NCBI GenBank assembly: GCA_003996215.1
Contig: QJPP01004088.1
Coordinates: forward strand, 1 to 64,000
Direction: 5' to 3'
DNA: 64,000 nucleotides
From: Jaltomata sinuosa
Lineage: Eukaryota > Streptophyta > Magnoliopsida > Solanales > Solanaceae
Shown piece after piece: positions 22,508 through 35,003 of the stretch. The position numbers and the translations under genes were made by a program. The first letter of the stretch is position 1. Each line of letters opens with the position of its first letter. The notes below the pieces were generated by a model that was given only the letters and a program-made list of their open reading frames with translations, had not been told where the DNA came from and made no database searches.

Positions 22508-25500
22508 ATGAATATTGTGTCCGAAACGATGGGAAGCACATTTAATACGCAAATTTTGGTGGATAAGCTGGCAAAGCTCAATAGTTCACAGCAAAGCATT
22601 GAAAGTATCCATCAACTTTTACCTGCTAATTAGATAATCATTTGATCTTTATTTTTTTCTTATAAGTAGATAATCATTTGATCTTATTCTATCCCCTCTA
22701 TCCAGTTTTTCAGGAAACAAATAGGTGGGGCATGGAAATTAGCTCCATGTTTGACTACTAGGGAGAAACAAAGGAGATTAGAATGAACAAAAAATAAGTT
22801 ATTTTCTTCCTATTGTTTAATTTGGTGGATAAGATAAAGAAAGAGGACAAATATTGGACTTCCATTCTCTTGAATTTGAATTTGAATTTGTGGGTACTGT
22901 AGGAAAAAATTACTTTCTCTCATTTATTTCTTCACCAATTAGTTATTTAACAAATGCTTTCTTTTAATGGATTGTAATCCTCAACTCGAACTAGCTTTAT
23001 CACATTGGTGTATTTTTCACATGAACAAAGCAAAACAAGTTGTGGAAACTTGGGCCCAGCAATTCCATTGCTCACCACGTGAACAGAGATTGTCATTTCT
23101 TTACCTTGCAAATGACATCCTTCAGAATAGTAGGAGAAAGGGCTCAGAATTTGTTGGTGAATTTTGGAAGGTTCTTCCAGATGCTCTCCGTGATGTTATT
23201 CAAAATGGAAATGAGTTTGGAAAAAACGCTGCATTGCGGCTGGTATGTTTCTCTAGCTCCTTATTTTTAGCTCCACAATGTAGCCATAGGTGGTAAATGA
23301 GTTTGACAAGTTTTAGTTCGCCTAGCTGTAGGTGACATTTGGGATACATATTTGTGGATGAATAGCCCCCAGGGCTTATGTTCAGTGGTAAGAGCACGTG
23401 ATGTGTGGGTTAGACGCACGTCACGAATTCAAAAGACAAAAGCTTGGAATTTAAATGGAGAAGGGTAGAGGAGTGGACCCATCATCCATTAAATTTTGAC
23501 TCGTGCTCCAGCTGACTCTTGTGTTTGTTTGTAATATTATTTGTCTAACAAGTTTATCTTAAGAATTTAGAACTTGAATTTGAAAAGAAACAATGTAATT
23601 GGATCTGAAAGAATATAATTACTGGGATGTACAACAGGCACTTTATGACAAGGGTTTTCGGGTTCAAGACTTTGGAACAGAGTAAGAAGTTTGCGAGAGA
23701 AAATACTACTGTATGTGATATTGTTGAGTTCTGCGAGGAAAAATACTACTGTGTGTACCATCGTTGAGTGAATTACTTGGATAATTTCTCTAGGTGGAGA
23801 AATAGTTAAGAAGTCCCTAGTTTAGTATTCTGTTTTATCTAAACTTAAATGTCTTAGCTTGACTTTGCCCAGGTCATGCAAAATATAAAATTTAACTGTT
23901 TATGTCTTGTTGAGGAAACATTAAGAGAAAATGTCATGCCCTTTTGGTTTTATTGGTTAAACCAGGAAAGTATTTTTTTAAGATTGAATTTAGGTCCTTA
24001 TAACTTTTTATGGATATATAAACACTTGAAAAATTTCCATGCAATGTTATTTTCGGAAGAACCAAAAAGGGAAGGTAAACATTCATTTTGGGATAGAAGA
24101 AATATGGTATTAGTGGATCTACTCAACCTTTATCTCTACGACTATCAAGTGGCAATGAGGTCCAAAATATTCAAATTTGTTTTCTCTTGCCTCCAAATTA
24201 ATTGTATTTGCAAGCATTAAAAAAAAAGGATACCAACCTCAGACTCTTAGCCTTCTGTTAGCCCATATCATCCCTTCTGCATCCCACCAAAATGTTTTAC
24301 AGTATGCTTGAGCTTGAGCTGACATTCAGAAGAAATATAGAATAGGAGGTTGAAATGCGGAAAACAATTGGATTTTTTTTCTTCGAAAATTGATTAATTT
24401 TCAACTTAAGGAATTAAAGAACACCATCACAAGCATCATTACAACCAACCTTTCATGGTGTTTGGTGTTCAACATAATTTTATTCCCGACGCACTCTCCT
24501 AGGTCCTAGCTGCTGCCTCTTTCCCCTCATCATTCGTCCACCACAGCCCCCTTGCTACTTAACTCTCATTGTCACCCTAGGCCCCCAATCGCTCCCCAAA
24601 CAATTTCGCCTCCTGCACTAGCTAATCATCCCACCCTCTGCCCCACTCCAACCTCATTCCGTTCTGTTCTCCATACCAATTTCATTTGCTGATGCTCTGT
24701 TTCATTTTTCATTTTAATTCTGGTTCATTTTCTTTCTTTTAACTTTTTTTGGTAGGTAATCAAGCTTCTTATGCTAGAAATTACGAAATTCATAACAAAA
24801 CACTATGCTCCTCTAATCTTTTAAGAAACCGGGAAAGTCTAACATGCTATCCACATCATCTACATTCTCCCTCTTATACCAAAAAAAAAAAAAATACTAG
24901 AAAAAGACATTTGTATTTTAAATGTGTGAATACTCTTTATTTTGTTTTCATAAAACCTGATGTTCCTTTCTTTCCATATAACCCTCCAAATGACAGCTGG
25001 AATAATAACCCATATTTTACTTCTCATTTCTCATTTCTCTTCCCAGTCCAGCAGAAATGAAGTAGTTCAATTATTCCCAACGTAGCCCACTTCAATTCAA
25101 AAGCATTTTGGAATAGATACTTAGGCCACACATCAATGAAAAAGCTGGTGTTTGACTTCTTTCTCTGCCCTTTACGCATGTAAATTTCGCTGTACAAAAC
25201 CACTCTTTACTGACACTTCCGTTGAGTCACAACTGCTTCATATTTGACCACCTTACAGTAGCAGGGGACTCTAAGAGGGCTTTACGTCCTTGATATGTTT
25301 CCATAGACCAACTCCATTATAAGAAGAGGACTGTAGTAGTACACCAAAAATGTTCCCTCCATATTTTTCCGTAGCCACTTCTTGACATAACACTTGATTA
25401 TTCTTACTATATTTCCATAACCATTTGAAAGAAGGTTTTGTTTGTGCAACCAGAGATTTCTAACCCCCAATTCCCCTCCTTGCTTTTTAGTAAAAACGAT

Positions 25501-28500
25501 TCAATTGACAACATTAGGAGTTTTCTTCTCTTTTTGTTCCCTCCCCACATAAATCTCTTATATTCCTATCCTGCCTACTTTCCACATTTAGGAATAGGAA
25601 ATGAAGGCAATGTACGTGGAGAGAGTGAGTCCAATACATTGTTAATCAAAATTAGGCCTCGTTTGTTTTCATTAAGATTAAGACGTTTGTATCTGAATAT
25701 TAAGATGTGGTATTTAGATTTAAACTTTGAATGAGTAAAACCGATTGTTTTTTCAACATCTGAATGTGCATAGTTTATTTATATTTAAATATGACAAAAT
25801 ATTCCGTTCAAATATCAATATAACAAAATTTTATATCAATAGAACAATTGTTGTAACAAAATCTAATATATATAAAAAAATTAGTATTACTGCTCTATGG
25901 GTCTGAGAGCTCTCTTACACACAACCTTATAGTGCCCAATAGTTCTTCACTAAGAACTCAGAAGCAACAACGTAACAATAATAGTTGAGTGAAGTATCAA
26001 AAATACACCTAAACTATCCCCTTTTTTTGAGTTTCATACCTAAACTATTGGGAGTGTGAATTTCATACCTAAACTATCACTCATTAGTTTGAGAAACACA
26101 CCTCAACTAATATGTGATGGTGTGTGATCTACACTCTCCTTTTATTTAAAAAATCCTGCCTCGTGGAAAAAATTTCCACCTTGGCAAAAATTGAATAAAT
26201 TATTAGTATTAAAAATCAATTGAAAAATTTGCACCTTGGCAAAAATTAAATAAATTATTAGGATTTTAAAAAATTAATTGAATTTCTTTTTAAAAAAAAT
26301 GACGTGTCAGCTAAAAAAATAAAAATATGTCACATCATCAGTATATTTAATGGCCAGACGCGCGTAAATATGTTTGTAGACAAACATTTGGTCCAGTCAG
26401 CATTGAGGTGTGTTTCTCAAACTAATGAGTGATAGTTTAGGTATGAAACTCACACTCCCAATAGTTTAGGTATAAAACTCAATAAAAAAAAGAGATTGTT
26501 TAGGTGTGTTTTTGATACTACTCATAAAAGTTCAAAGAAGGGTATGAAGACCAACAAAGACTATTTTTAAAGAAAAACTTCTTTCAAATTGTCGACAACT
26601 TTCTTCATTATACTGAAATTTACCTATCCCATCAAAACCTGCCATTTTTATCAAAACATCCTTCGATTTTAGCCACTGATCTTCTTAAATCAAAATTGAA
26701 AAGAGGTCTTTTTAAACCCTAATCTCAACACTGGAAATTATCACTGGAAAAATTGGAATGAAGATATATAATCCCAAGTAAAATTTTTGAAATATTGCTG
26801 GGGAACAAATATATCTGGCTGGTTGATTGTTGGAGAGAGAAATATGCGTGAAGCGGTGATTGATTTGCCGAAAGTAAAAATGAGTTGATTCTAAAAGAGA
26901 AAAAACAGTGTACTTGTAAGGTCTGAATTATATTAAGACTTGATTATAGATTTGATTCGTTCAGACCCATTAAGATGTTTTAAAAGGAAAAAAACATATG
27001 CGTTTAATGGGCTGCCATCTGAAGATTCAGACCCTCATTAAGTGCAAACAAATGAGGCCTTAGTGTGCCACCATTAGAAGATACTGAAACAGTCAGACAA
27101 CTTTTTCTCAAAATTATCCGGTATCCCTTGCCATATCTCTATGAACTTGTACTTCACTCTGAGAGGAAGACCTAGGTTATGCATCTAATTCCGAATTTCC
27201 TGACAAATCTCTTCTTTAAGTTTTAAGATTCCCTAAGATCTACCCATACATGGTGTTCTGATCAAGTAACAGGTAACATTCAATCCGTGAGCTTTGTTGT
27301 CAAAGAAGGGAGTCCCATGTGTTTATCAAGAGGGAGGTGTATTTAGTTTCACTATACTATATTGTAGATTTATTTGAGAGAGAAGCCACGATAGCTCCTA
27401 ATTAAGGAGAAGACAAAAGGTTTATTACTCAAGTGATGAATAATCATGAATATTTCACATGATACCCACAACAAGGTAAGAAAATAAATACAAGTCAACG
27501 TCAAACTGCCTTGCTACTTGAGAGATTGAACCTAAGAGCTTTGAGCCTTGACGTATCAGAGTCAAAGATATTTAAAGCCGATTATTGAAGTGAAAAGCCT
27601 TATTATCCAGTATGCAAGGTATGAAATTAACACTTCAGCTAAAAAACTTAACGGAGTCTCCTATTTATTTTGTGATTGGGTTGTTTTTGTGGTTAAGAAG
27701 AGGGATGCAAGGGGTGAGGGTGACTGTGGGACGGACCTTCATTTTCTATAGATCTAGCTCTATGCAACAAAATAACAACTACAACTCAATTCCAAGCTAG
27801 TTGTGGTCGGCTATTAAATCCTCACTATCCATTTCACTCAATTTGGACCCATTTCACTCCAATGATCAATAATTTGTTGTACTTTAATAATTATAGGTTT
27901 AGACTTTAATGGCATACAAATCTCCAAACAAGCTAACTCTTAGCATTTATTGAACGGTTGAAGCTAATGTAAGCTTTCCATCTTGACTAGTTTTAATCAC
28001 AACTAGTGGGTATCACCTATATGGATCTTATGCTTCCTCCATTGTGTTTATTTCTTGAAATGTTTACATGGATTTTAATAAATTATAGGTTTTCTGGGAC
28101 AACTTCCTTTCTTGAGATTTCAGTTTTATGTATCAACTTTTTATTCTATAAGCTGCTGGTCAAGTCTTAGCCATGAATAAAAGGGAATATGGTCAATGCT
28201 TTCTGTTTCATATGGCCTTGTACTCTCATATTCAGAGTCCTGCATAGTTTTGCGCTAAATTTTACTAGTTCCATTTCTTTTTGGAGTAACATTTGTAAGA
28301 ACAGTAGTTGTAGAAATTGAGTATGACTCTTTTTACTGCTGTGCATCTAGCATTGTGGCTCGGTTCTCCTTTCAAAACAGTTTTTGCCGGCAAAAAATGT
28401 GTGAAGACGAAAGCAACACGTTTTTGTGCTGTATGATTGTTTGTCAGAGATGAAATAACAATTATTAGTAGATTTATCTGTTCTAATGAGTCGAGAAATA

Positions 28501-31500
28501 AAAAGTAATTTTTCCCTGCATTCACCTCTCTTACCCTTGAAATATTTGCGCTCAGAATGAAAATTTCTTCAGGAGAAACACAAATGCAATTGTATGGATA
28601 TGAGTTATATGTTGAATGCCCACCTGGTTTACCACTTATTGAATTGTATCTTAGTTGACCTTGTTCTAGATCATAGATGTTTGATTCCAGCACTTAGCTA
28701 AACAACATTTTTAGGGTGATTCCAATTGCATTTCATCTTCAAGAGCCTACAAATATACGGAGGACTGACAAGATGCGACATGCATTGCGAGTCCTATACT
28801 ATGGTTATACTGATCACAATTCTTGTAGCCATGAGTTTTAACTTGATTAGCCACTTATTTTGTAAATTGACCTGAATAGCATGATTAAATTGGATGCAAA
28901 ATTGCTATGATATCAAATCTTTTATCCTGGGTAGAGTTTATTGATCTTTATCCAGTCTGACTTGGCATTGTGGGACTGATGTGGTGCTCATCTTAATGCT
29001 CCATTTAAATCTGATAACCACAGATCAGCATCTGGGAGGAGAGAAAAGTGTTTGGTTCTCGAGGACAGATTCTGAAGGAAGAGTTCGCTGGAAAGCATGT
29101 TGGGAATGGAAAGCACAGTGGAGCCAAAGTGGTTAGTCTCCCTTTTCATCCTGGTCTTTTGTTCCTGATTCTTTGTTAGCTGCTCATTGTATTTTCTATT
29201 TATTTGAAGATGATAGTACCTTCTCATTGCACTCTTTGCAGAGAAACTCAGCTGGAGATGCCCTTGACAAAATAATTTCAAGCTATCAGATATTGTATGG
29301 TGGTCAAATTGATGAAGATGCGATATTGAGCAGATGTAAAAATGCCATTAGCTCTGTCGAAAAAATAGATAAGGATATTGGGAGTGATTTAAATCCAGGT
29401 GCCCTTTCTTTTCCACTTGTAATGTGTGCCTAACATCGCCTTGGGTTGTCCACTTCATGTTACAGTGGCCCAAAAGAAACATTTTATTCTTTTTGCCAGG
29501 GTTTCTCTAGTTGCCAGTCAATTATCTTCCAACTGAATCATACAATTCTGTTTTGTTTAAATGAGTAATTAGTTTTCTGGGTCAATTACTTGGACCTGGA
29601 TATTTTTTTGTAATAGTGGTGTCCGGGTTGCTTGCGCGTACCTTGACTATTTCACTGGGTACCTGCTACTTCCAACCAACACAGACATGGGGTAACTTGG
29701 CCACCAAGGCTTAGGCAGATTGGAAGAAGTCACCTAGTATATTTGACCGCCTCTGGAATTTGAACCTGGGACCTCATGGTTTTCTCCCCACTTAATTGAC
29801 CACTAGGTCACACCCTTGGGTGTTACGAAGAGTTTTCGATAGAATAAATCATGTCTTACAGCGCATATATCCATCCAAATCCAATATTATATGTAATTGG
29901 TACAAACGTTGCAGGTTCTTTTTCCCGTGAACTAGTTCTGAGCTAAACCTGTGGAATCTGCTGGTTGTTTTCTCTTAGTTCTGGGACAAATGTTGCTCGG
30001 ACTCTTCACTTTTGATGCCGTACCCTTGTTGATATGACGTGGGTGTGGGATCCGTATTGGATATGGCCAACCAATTTTGGGTACTTTGACCAAAATCGAT
30101 AGAGAAATTCGAAATATATACAATGTTTCTGAAATCAAAACAAAAGTTAGGGTGGAATCGTAATTTAGACATGTTTTTTAATTGTTAAAAGGTATTTTGT
30201 AGTAAAAAGTCAGTAACCATAAGTTGCTAAAGATATTTACAGGCACCTGAGTGCAAGCAACTTAGAATTGGCCTTGCTTAGTTTGATAATGCTCCCTCGA
30301 CCCAATTTATGCGTGCTAAACTTGTATCTTCTTCAATTTTATTTTCTACTTGTACCTTCCTTTTTAACTTCTTTTAATTGTGTACAAAGATAACTGCGGA
30401 CCAAGTTTAGTTCTTCAAATTAGCAATATGTAATTCCTGAACTGGTTTAGCAGATATCCTGTTTCCCAATTCCAATGTCTTCCACACTTGGCTTTTATAC
30501 TTAATACAATAACACATAAGTTGACTTATATTTCCCGGTATGTGATCAAGGTTGAGTCAGGATGTGACTACCAACAACATCATGACGGTAGTTGTTTAAC
30601 ACTTGCTTAGACTATGTATAATCTTGTTGAAACTAAAACTGTGCTGCCTACCTTTTGCTGGTAACCAATTCAGTTTCTCTTCAACTTCGGGGAGCTAAGA
30701 AAAGTGTATGTGTTTTATTATTATGATTGTGTATAGGATAAATTATAGGCAAAAATTGTTATTCCTTTCTTCTACAGAGAAACCTTTCTTCCAAGTCAAC
30801 ACACCATTTATCTTTCTCAGTCTTACTTACGAGAAAAAGAAAAAGTTACAAAATACTGTGTTCAAGTTGTGTTTCGGTAAATAACAATAACATACGCAGT
30901 GTTTCTTAGGTAAATGTATGGGGTTTTTTTCTAGTGAGAGAAGCCGGTTTTCATGGGCATGATTGAATGTAACACTTAACCATAGGGCATTGTGGTCTTT
31001 AGCTGTTAACTATCTAATCCATATTATAATACTTTACCTTTCCTCTCTTGAATTGTAATTTGATTTATTTCTTTTGTTACTTGTTATTTATCACGCTAGA
31101 CTTTTTATCGACCTCCTCCCTTGCTCTTCAGGCCATCTTAATGGATCTGGTATAGTGGATGAGCTCAAGGGGCAGCACACAATATTGAAGGACTGTGTTG
31201 AGCAGCTAACAACTGTTGAATCATCCAGGGCAAACCTCATCTCTCATCTCAGAGAGGTCCTCCAAGAGCAGGTTAGTCATCCCATTTTGGTGCATTCTTT
31301 CTATCTTTCTGTTTGCTTTTGTGCTTTTGTTCCTGATTGGGTGGTCCCATGGGTTTCTCCTCAGGAATATAAGCTGGATCAAGTTCGCAATCAGCTTCAG
31401 GTAACTAACGTGCAATTTATTTCTGTTGAATGATCGTCATTGCTAAATTCATGATACATCTTTGTGGGATGTCCAGCTGTGTCAGTTTTTGAGTTTTGTA

Positions 31501-32810
31501 AATGTTTGTGATGCACCTCCTCTTTGATGTGTTATGATCTTTTTGGTGAAAGTTTGATTGTGCTTTGTTATAGATGACATGATATTGGTTTATCAAATAT
31601 AGTTGGACGAGGAGAGATATACCTATACCTCATGCTTGCTTGCAGAGTTATTTTTCCTTTTTTGTTTGATAAGAAGAAAATTGTAGAGAAGGGAAATCCT
31701 ATCGGAGCTACCAGCTTTCCCATCCATCAAAAGTCAAAATGTGGAGAAGGAATAGCCTATGTTGCTCGGACTCTTCAAAGATGTTAACGGGTGCGTGTCT
31801 GATTCGCCAAAATTAGTGTATTTTTGGAGAATCCGACACGGGTGCGGCATCTAAAGTGAAGAGTCCCCGCAACTTAGGGAATAGCCAGTGCTCTTTTTTT
31901 TCCCCAGTAAAGAAGTGATACTTCTCACATTTAAGTATTGATACTGTTATCCTACTACCTTTTCTGGGTTACACTTGTGCCTAATAAACAGTGTAGTGAC
32001 GTTTCATTACTTGGATTTCAGGCTGCTCAGTCCCACGCAGATCAGGTAGGCAGTATTTGCAGACAGTTGCTGAATTTTGATGGCAATGGGCAAATCTTGG
32101 CTGAGCAGAATCGAAAGGAAGCTAGCACCTCCCAAGCTCCACACACATTCATATCTGGAAATCGGGAACAATCTGCTCCAGTGATGTACACTCGACAGGT
32201 ATCTTATGAAAAATCTGGCCACCTTGACGAAGATATGAAATCTGCAGCTGCTGCAGTGGCAGCAAAGCTCACTGCATCAACATCTTCAGCCCAGATGCTG
32301 ACTTATGTCCTCTCATCCTTGGCGTCCGAAGGTGTCATAGGCAACTCAACTAAAGAATCTTCCCACGATAATCAACCGGAGAAAAGGATGAAGCTTGAAA
32401 ATGACCGCTCTGCTTATGCCCCCCCTCAGAATCCTCAAGAACCCCCCTCATTTTTCTCTCAGCCAAACTCGGTGCAACACAATCTCCCAAGCACTGCTCG
32501 GGAATCAACTCCAATTGAACCGCCTCCTCTACCATCATCGCCTCCACCATTGCCACCCCTGCCTCCTATGCAGCCATATCCAGTCCCTCAGTTCATTCAG
32601 ACATCTGGGCAGTTGCCTAGTTCAGCATTTGTTTTCGCAACAACCCAGCAACATTCAACAATGCCTGGTTTTCCCCAAGTTGTCCCTCCAGTCAATGGGA
32701 TTTCTCCATTTACATCTCCCGCGACAATTGCTTATCAAGGGTATTCAACTGAGAGTAGTTTATATAGCCAGTCTTCATCCCTGCCTATGGCACCCGTAAC
32801 CCGTCAGTAG
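22508..32810 (+). CDS. RPRD-type CID (CTD-interacting domain) protein, 7 coding exons
   Basis: Exons: 22508-22604, 22995-23242, 29024-29131, 29242-29398, 31132-31271, 31365-31400, 32022-32810, all with GT-AG borders and matching phases, giving 524 residues. A second in-frame ATG at 22529 (MGSTFNTQIL) may be the true start. Residues 10-140 form the CID (SHWCIFHMNKAKQVVETWAQ, LYLANDILQNSRRKG), which binds the phosphorylated RNA polymerase II C-terminal tail. Exons 4-6 encode helices likely to form the RPRD coiled-coil dimer region. Exon 7 has an Ala-rich stretch (AAAAVAAKLTAS) and then a Pro-rich tail (PPPLPSSPPPLPPLPP). Family members act in the nucleus in transcription termination and tail dephosphorylation. 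Intron 2 is 5.8 kb and packed with transposons. Confidence 0.9.
23371..23545 (+). mobile_element. tRNA-derived SINE
   Basis: In RPRD intron 2. It starts AGGGCTTATGTTCAGTGGTAAGAGC (box A-like at 23379-23395) and has GTCACGAATTC (box B-like) about 40 bp later, then an unrelated body ending TTTGTTTGT. No cloverleaf can be completed, so it is a SINE head and not a tRNA gene. No clear target duplication was found. Confidence 0.5.
25654..27060. mobile_element. Non-autonomous hAT-like element, about 1.4 kb, in RPRD intron 2
   Basis: The left end AGGCCTCGTTTGTTT and the right end, read on the other strand, AGGCCTCATTTGTTT form a 15 bp terminal inverted repeat with one mismatch. Both sides repeat CATTAAG-type words inside the ends (left 25670-25710, right 26960-27040). 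No transposase ORF was seen. No perfect 8 bp target duplication was found. A second element (25993-26519) is inserted within it. Confidence 0.6.
25993..26519. mobile_element. MITE with long terminal inverted repeats, nested in the hAT-like element
   Basis: About 527 bp with inverted ends of about 115 bp. Left: AGTATCAAAAATACACCTAA, then CTATTGGGAGTGTGAATTTC, then TCACTCATTAGTTTGAGAAA. The right arm repeats these in reverse order and complement. The middle contains an internal direct repeat (CACCTTGGCAAAAATT twice, near 26180 and 26230). Long inverted ends suggest a Mutator-like family. A target duplication was not confirmed. Confidence 0.7.
29611..29821 (-). mobile_element. TS-type SINE, minus orientation
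   Basis: In RPRD intron 4. Read on the minus strand it starts CCCAAGGGTGTGACCTAGTG with a tRNA-like head, contains the CACTAGGTGA... CAGGTACC body and GCGCAAGC, and ends near CCGGACACCAC. This matches the tobacco TS SINE family by recollection. It is the opposite orientation to the copy at 39749-39966. Confidence 0.75.
29991..30175 (+). mobile_element. One-sided fragment of a GTTGCTCGGACTC-end repeat
   Basis: It starts TGTTGCTCGGACTCTTCACT and continues with GTGTGGGATCCGT, TTTTGGGTACTTTGACC and CAAAACAAAAGTTAGGGT. The same words occur in the same order on the minus strand of 40300-40470. The other end is absent, so this is a truncated or degraded copy in RPRD intron 4. Confidence 0.6.
31757..31877. 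mobile_element. 121 bp MITE with inverted ends and 8-9 bp target duplication
   Basis: In RPRD intron 6. It starts CTATGTTGCTCGGACTCTTC and ends GAAGAGTCCCCGCAACTTAG. The arms are long imperfect inverted repeats (GGGTGCGTGTC... and ...GACACGGGTGCGG), so the whole element can fold. GGAATAGC(C) flanks it at 31749-31757 and 31878-31886. If C31757 belongs to the element the duplication is 8 bp (hAT-like), otherwise 9 bp (Mutator-like). Confidence 0.85.
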
Positions 32811-34536
32811 GATTGACAGTTCCCGGTGGTGTCTAGAGTGATTGGGTTGGTGTTTTAGAGCTATACAATCATACTTAGCTTCTGTCGCTCAACTTTAGGG
32901 TGGTTGACAGTTTTTATTTAATTTGTTAACTAGTCAGATGTATACGATTAGGCTCTTCCCGTTGTAACTATGTAACTTATTTTGTGATTTTTTTTCTAGA
33001 TTGGAGGTTGTTGGTGTTTATAATATACTGATCTAGTATTGCACTGGAAAGAAGTCGTGTATTCGAGTATTTCTCTATCAAGTCAACCGCGTTTGGTCCT
33101 AGAGGGTTGGTGATATGATAACAGTATACTTAAAAGTTAAGCCACAAAAGTAATGTTCAATTGCTAATGGTCATGGAAATAAATGGAACGTATTCTGGTA
33201 TCACCTACATCCCCACAGAAATAGGAGAGTGGACTAGGAAGCACGATGAGGGGCATGCAATGACTTTCTACTGGTTGCAATATATATTTTATATTCAGAA
33301 GAAGCAAACAGGCAGTGAGACAAACATTGGTGTCCTCGAGGTAAACAAGCAAGGAAGAGGCAAGAATGATGACCGCACGTGACAGTCACAATTTTTTTTT
33401 ACTCCCTTAATTTACGTGATACTTTTCTTTTTTGTTAGTTTTAAAAATAGTATCAACTTTTTACGAGACAATTTAACTTTTAAATTCCTCTTTAATCTTT
33501 AACAAAATAATTTAATATGTTACACAAATAGCCAAGTTTGTATTTAACCACAATTTTATTTTATAAAATATTGTGTCTAGTCGAATGGTGGGAATAATTG
33601 ATTATAGAAAGGGCGTGCAGTCGTCGTCCTAAAGATGCAATGGAGAGTGCCGAAAGGTGAAGTATGAAGCTGCGTATGACAGGTTTAGAGAAACTAAAGC
33701 CATATATCTCGGGAGAAGGTAAAAGAGACAAAACTGATTTAACTTGTGTGGGAACAAAAGCTGATTAATGCCGCCGTCCTCCTGTTGGTACTAGGAAGAA
33801 GCCAGACACGACAACCTTACTCATTTTCTCCCTTCCTTTCTCAATGTCCTACATACTGTACATTACATGTTCATATCACTTATTCTGTAAAGAAGACTTG
33901 ATACTGCAGTTTGCACTTCTCTTTTACCTGATATGATATCCTTAAGGCTCTACTATATCCTAATCCCATCAGGAAACTACTACTAGTTTGTTTCCAAGAA
34001 CACGTGTCTGCTTACAAATAATAATAATAATAATACTCAACTCAAAACAAAACAAAATGTCCTGAAATAGCAGTTTTTGTCCAAATTAAAATTTAAAACA
34101 AGTACTGTGAATAAGGAGTGACCTCAAAAGGGTCAAATATACAATATGGCGCCCTGTCTCAATACTTCTAGTACAATAGACTCTCGAGCAAATTAATGTC
34201 TCCTTAAAAGAGGGAACCATACTGAGCAAGGACGGTTCACTTGTTCCTCACATAAACATGATCATTCTAATTCTTTTAAGTAACAATAAAACTAGTCTCA
34301 CATTTCACAACTTCTGAAAAAGCCTGCTCCTTTTGTCCCTCCTTTATACATACTTCCAATTAATACTCCTAAACAAATGGACACGCCCTCAATATCTACT
34401 TTTTTTTTATTTTGTTAAAGGTTTAAGCTAGAACAAAGCCAAATGAATGCTGAAATTGCCTTTTTTATGGTAAAATACAACAATGACAGATAACCAGTCC
34501 CACACTTCACTACCCAAATGTCCACCTGTCATTCTC
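32811..34536. other. RPRD 3' UTR and intergenic region
   Basis: 32811-33050 is the probable 3' UTR. The rest is AT-rich with no supported gene. There is a short (AAT)n run near 34016-34035. Small ORFs at 33161-33382 lack recognisable content. Confidence 0.5.
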
Positions 34537-34544
34537 TATAAATA
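34537..34544 (+). promoter_or_regulatory. TATA box of the glutaredoxin gene
   Basis: TATAAATA lies 112 bp upstream of the ATG, so the start of transcription is expected near 34568-34576. It leaves a 5' UTR of about 80-90 bp. Confidence 0.65.
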
Positions 34545-34655
34545 GCTGTAGTTACATGAATCAATCTCACTCACCACTAACCGACTAATTAACATCCCTC
34601 ATCAGTAGTCTATATAGACATTTCCCTCTCACAACTCAATTGAAATAGAAGTAGA

Positions 34656-35003
34656 ATGGAGTATCAAACAGAATCTTGGAACGGTTACGTAGCAGTAGTG
34701 GAAGAAATAGAGAGAATGGCGTCAAGGAATGCAGTGGTGATATTCAGCAATAATACATGTTGCATGTGTCATGCCATAAAGAGGCTCTTGTGTGGAATGG
34801 GTGTCAACCCAACAGTTTATGAACTGGATGATTACAACCCCACTTGGCAGCAGGCCTTATTTACTCTTCTTGGCAACTCTTCTGATCTGCCTGTTGTCTT
34901 CATTGGTGGCAAGCTCGTTGGGTCCATGGACAGTATCATGGCAGCTCATATTAATGGCACGTTAGTTCCTCTTTTAAAAGAGGCTGGTGCTCTCTGGCTC
35001 TAA
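34656..35003 (+). CDS. CC-type (class III, ROXY-like) glutaredoxin
   Basis: An intronless gene of 115 residues, which is close to the usual family size. The active site is CCMC at residues 35-38, in the CC-type class found only in land plants. LPVVFIGG at 78-85 is the glutathione-binding region with its cis-proline. The C-terminus ends ALWL (112-115), the motif through which ROXY proteins bind TGA bZIP factors. The protein probably acts in cytosol and nucleus to modify TGA-dependent transcription in development, nitrogen or stress signalling. Which ROXY ortholog it is cannot be told by eye. The TATA box lies 112 bp upstream. Confidence 0.95.
   Translation: MEYQTESWNGYVAVVEEIERMASRNAVVIFSNNTCCMCHAIKRLLCGMGVNPTVYELDDYNPTWQQALFTLLGNSSDLPVVFIGGKLVGSMDSIMAAHINGTLVPLLKEAGALWL

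Noticed and set aside
23371..23440. True tRNA gene
   Set aside because: Box A- and B-like words are present but no cloverleaf or 3' acceptor stem can be completed; a SINE head explains it better.
24700..25600. Possible LINE or gene remnant in RPRD intron 2
   Set aside because: Some frames look faintly protein-like on either strand, but I could not match a family motif, so no feature is claimed.
29173..29433. Stand-alone 86-codon ORF
   Set aside because: It is exon 4 of the RPRD gene extended into flanking introns.
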